The notes beneath the pieces are model-generated. The model was not told the origin of the DNA and searched no databases. It saw nothing but the letters and a program-made list of their open reading frames with translations. The position numbers and the translations under genes were made by a program. A stretch of 64,000 bases of DNA from Anaerolineaceae bacterium UBA4775. GTDB taxonomy: Bacteria > Chloroflexota > Anaerolineae > Anaerolineales > Anaerolineaceae. Every line of letters starts with the position of its first letter. The first letter of the stretch is position 1. The stretch covers positions 20,337-84,336 of the forward strand of contig DHHJ01000017.1 of the NCBI GenBank assembly GCA_002403205.1. The letters run 5' to 3'. Positions 62,177 through 64,000 of this stretch are shown one piece after another.

Positions 62177-63016
62177 TTAAAGCCTTGCTTTACGCCAGTA
62201 AACGCCTGTCCAATCAATATTTTCAATTTTTTCGTCAATGCCGTGTGTCCTTCTGTAATCCTGAACAGCAGCTTTAGCGCCATCAAGAGAAAAATCGTCA
62301 ATGATACAAAATCCTCCAGGGGTCAATTTTGGGTATAGGTTTTCCAAAGCGACCATTGTTGATTCATACATGTCACCGTCAAGACGGAGGATAGATAATT
62401 TGCCGATGGGGGCGTTTGGCAGGGTATCTTTGAAGAAACCCTTAATAAAAACAACCTGATCATCAAGAAGGTCATATTTCCTGAAATTATTTTCCACTTC
62501 TTCTTGTGAAACCGCCAGGAAGTCATAAGCGAAGTGTTTGTCATCCGCGTCACCTGGCCATTTGTCAGGATCAGGTTCGGGCAAGCCTTCAAATGAGTCA
62601 GCCAGGAAAACCTTGCGATTATCCACCTGATGTGCAGCCAAAATGGCCCGCATAAAAATACATGCGCCACCCCGCCAGACACCCGTTTCTATAAAATCTC
62701 CTTCAACTTTCTCCCGAATAACCGTTTCAACACAATCTTGAATATTTTCGAGCCGCTTAATTCCAATCATTGTGTCTCCATAGCCAGGAGGCCAGATCTT
62801 GCCCTCGAGCCTTTCAGTTTCTGTCAGGGCTCTTTTTTCGCATAAGGTGAAGCGAGATCGTCTAAGAATAAATCCAATGAGTGAGAATACAGACCGTTTA
62901 ATGGGGTTCAATGAATAGTTGTATTTTCCCAGGTCGATTGGCGGTTCGGGCCAAAGGGTGAAGGCTAAGGTCTTTTTTAAAAGGTTTAAGTAAAGTTGTT
63001 CAGGTTTGGATTTCAT
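62177..63016 (-). CDS. TylF/MycF-family O-methyltransferase
   Basis: The 279-residue protein matches the macrocin O-methyltransferase family: GDFIETGVWRGGACIFMRAI (motif I, about 107-126), VFLADSFEGLPEPD, and LSILRLDGDMYESTMVALE with the metal Asp, then CIIDDFSLDGAKAAV with further metal ligands. Family members O-methylate sugar moieties of macrolides or glycans with Mg2+. The ATG follows AGGAA by 4 nt. It starts the right part of the island. Confidence 0.9.
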   Translation of the reverse strand: MKSKPEQLYLNLLKKTLAFTLWPEPPIDLGKYNYSLNPIKRSVFSLIGFILRRSRFTLCEKRALTETERLEGKIWPPGYGDTMIGIKRLENIQDCVETVIREKVEGDFIETGVWRGGACIFMRAILAAHQVDNRKVFLADSFEGLPEPDPDKWPGDADDKHFAYDFLAVSQEEVENNFRKYDLLDDQVVFIKGFFKDTLPNAPIGKLSILRLDGDMYESTMVALENLYPKLTPGGFCIIDDFSLDGAKAAVQDYRRTHGIDEKIENIDWTGVYWRKARL

Positions 63017-63228
63017 TTATTCCTGTTGGCTGATTTTATTTTTGTTTTCCTGATCTCATTGTTCATAGAATTGAGAATGAAAAAACGGCTCAAACCTCTT
63101 CATAGAATTGAATCCGGTACATGGAGAAGCTGAACAGGATCTTCATGTGCCCGCGATATATAAATTATACTGGCTTGATAGTCCTCGGCGCATGCAAGAT
63201 GTGACAACCGAAATCCTCATACCCTGTG

Positions 63229-64000
63229 TCATCCCGCACCGGGCCTTTGCGCCACAGCCGACAGCATGGCATCCCAGGATTGGTCAACCAGGCCATCGAT
63301 TTGGTCCGCCTCCTGGGTAGGGGTTTGCATCAGTTCCAGGATGCCCTCCGCCAGGGCGACAGCGTCCCCGGCGGGCACCACCAGGCAGCGGTCTGGCAGG
63401 CGCTGGATGGTGCCATCCATGATCACATCGGTCACCACAACCGGGAGGCCAAAGCCCAGGGCCGTTTTCAGGGCTGCGCTCTGGGTGCCATCAAGGTAGG
63501 GGGCCACGAACAGGTCAGCAGCCTTGAAAAACGGCGCAATTTTATCATCCGGGATATAGGCATCGTGCACATGGACCTGCTGCTCCAGCCCCAGGGTCTG
63601 GATTTGCACAAGGTAGCGTATTTTATCCTCCCAAAACTCGCCCACGACCAGCAGGTGGGCTTTGATGCCCCGCTCTGTGATCATTTTAAGCGCGTCGATC
63701 AGCACCCCCAGGCCCTTATACTGGCGCACAAACCCGAAATAGAGCAGCACCGGCTGATCAATGGGCAGGCCCAGGCTCTGGCGGGCATCTTGCCGCGAAA
63801 GCGGGGAGGGTTTGAAGGCATGGAAGATGGGCAGCGGCGCCACCAGGATGTTTCTCGCCTCCGGCAGCAGGGTTAACAGCCGCATCTGCTCCTTTTCCGT
63901 CATCACGATGTAGCGGTCGGCTGGTTCCAGGGTGCGCCGGGCCAGGAGGCGGTCCAGGGGGCGCGCTTCGTGGGGCATGGTGTTATGGATCAGCACGGTC
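63229..64000 (-). CDS. Glycosyltransferase family 4, cut by the window end
   Basis: The visible C-terminal ~255 residues show the GT-B/GT4 core: LIHNTMPHEARPLDRLL, VLLYFGFVRQYKGLGVLIDAL, VHVHDAYIPDDKIAPFFKAADLF, and the donor-site run PYLDGTQSAALKTALGFGLPVVVT. The donor is unknown. The N-terminal ~100 residues are beyond base 64000, so the GTG at 63996 is only an internal codon. It is GC-rich like the region outside the island. Confidence 0.9.
   Translation of the reverse strand, partial: TVLIHNTMPHEARPLDRLLARRTLEPADRYIVMTEKEQMRLLTLLPEARNILVAPLPIFHAFKPSPLSRQDARQSLGLPIDQPVLLYFGFVRQYKGLGVLIDALKMITERGIKAHLLVVGEFWEDKIRYLVQIQTLGLEQQVHVHDAYIPDDKIAPFFKAADLFVAPYLDGTQSAALKTALGFGLPVVVTDVIMDGTIQRLPDRCLVVPAGDAVALAEGILELMQTPTQEADQIDGLVDQSWDAMLSAVAQRPGAG

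Larger units (their letters stand above)
55790..63150. other. AT-richer surface-polysaccharide island
   Basis: From about 55,790 to 63,150 the sequence is markedly richer in A and T than its flanks and holds glycosyltransferases, methyltransferases, a flippase-like protein and secreted proteins. The edges fall in a regulator gene and before a GC-richer glycosyltransferase. No integrase, tRNA or transposase was seen. Confidence 0.6.

Noticed and set aside
1..64000. tRNA genes, CRISPR arrays, insertion sequences, phage genes
   Set aside because: No T-loop GTTCGA arrangement with acceptor stems, no regular spacer repeats and no transposase or integrase motif were seen.

Overview
The window is most consistent with a Chloroflexota chromosome of the Anaerolineae type. 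This is inferred from moderately high GC, secreted proteins with long Thr-Pro linkers, a solitary helicase-associated (XPB/Helicase_C_3-like) protein, a single-pass Ser/Thr kinase, a LuxR-HTH/Kelch membrane protein, and System I cytochrome c maturation genes with a Cys-type CcmE. No tRNA, rRNA, CRISPR array, transposase or phage gene was seen.

The most notable content is a likely replication-origin neighbourhood. An intergenic region at 29.4-29.9 kb carries four perfect DnaA boxes (TTATCCACA), three of them spaced 20-21 bp apart, plus several one-mismatch boxes and an AT-rich stretch. At 22.7-22.8 kb, between a hypothetical gene and rtcA, lie two parS-like centromere sites; one is an 18-bp perfect palindrome. 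dnaN (18.5 kb) and the small SRP RNA gene (18.2-18.3 kb, minus strand) lie in the same 12 kb. dnaA, parA, parB, recF and gyrB are not in the window, so the origin would not be next to dnaA.

Layout. 0-18 kb: a repeat pair, a small zinc-ribbon gene, a LysM protein, uvrA, a CYTH protein, a membrane protein, a helicase-associated protein, an M42 peptidase/thioesterase pair, a Ser/Thr kinase, a degenerate GH3-like secreted protein overlapping a GDPD gene, a malate/lactate-type dehydrogenase, an ICMT-like methyltransferase, a lytic transglycosylase and a SAM methyltransferase. 18-30 kb: SRP RNA, dnaN, a pyruvate/PEP-binding protein, parS sites, rtcA, an FkbM methyltransferase, an acyltransferase, a GH13 enzyme with a TetR regulator (each with a matching operator), a GNAT, an OsmC protein and the origin. 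30-42 kb: a nucleotidyltransferase, a deoxynucleoside kinase, ccmE-ccmF, a diaminopropionate ammonia-lyase, ccmH-ccmG, a FetAB-type exporter, an SLC13/TrkA-C transporter and a VanW protein. 42-53 kb: a Trm112-like protein, an LCP protein, DegV, a SIMPL lipoprotein, glutamate dehydrogenase, dnaK, then ccmA-B-C-D (including an unlisted 43-aa ccmD) with a zinc-ribbon protein and an Rrf2 regulator upstream. 53-64 kb: a GDP-mannose 4,6-dehydratase-like gene, the LuxR-Kelch protein, then an AT-richer surface-polysaccharide island (about 55.8-63.1 kb), and a GT4 glycosyltransferase cut by the window end.

The genes suggest a cell that makes c-type cytochromes through System I, split into two loci (ccmEF..HG and ccmABCD), and that keeps iron export next to heme delivery. 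It has a cell-surface glycan locus, and probably many short-leader or leaderless transcripts.
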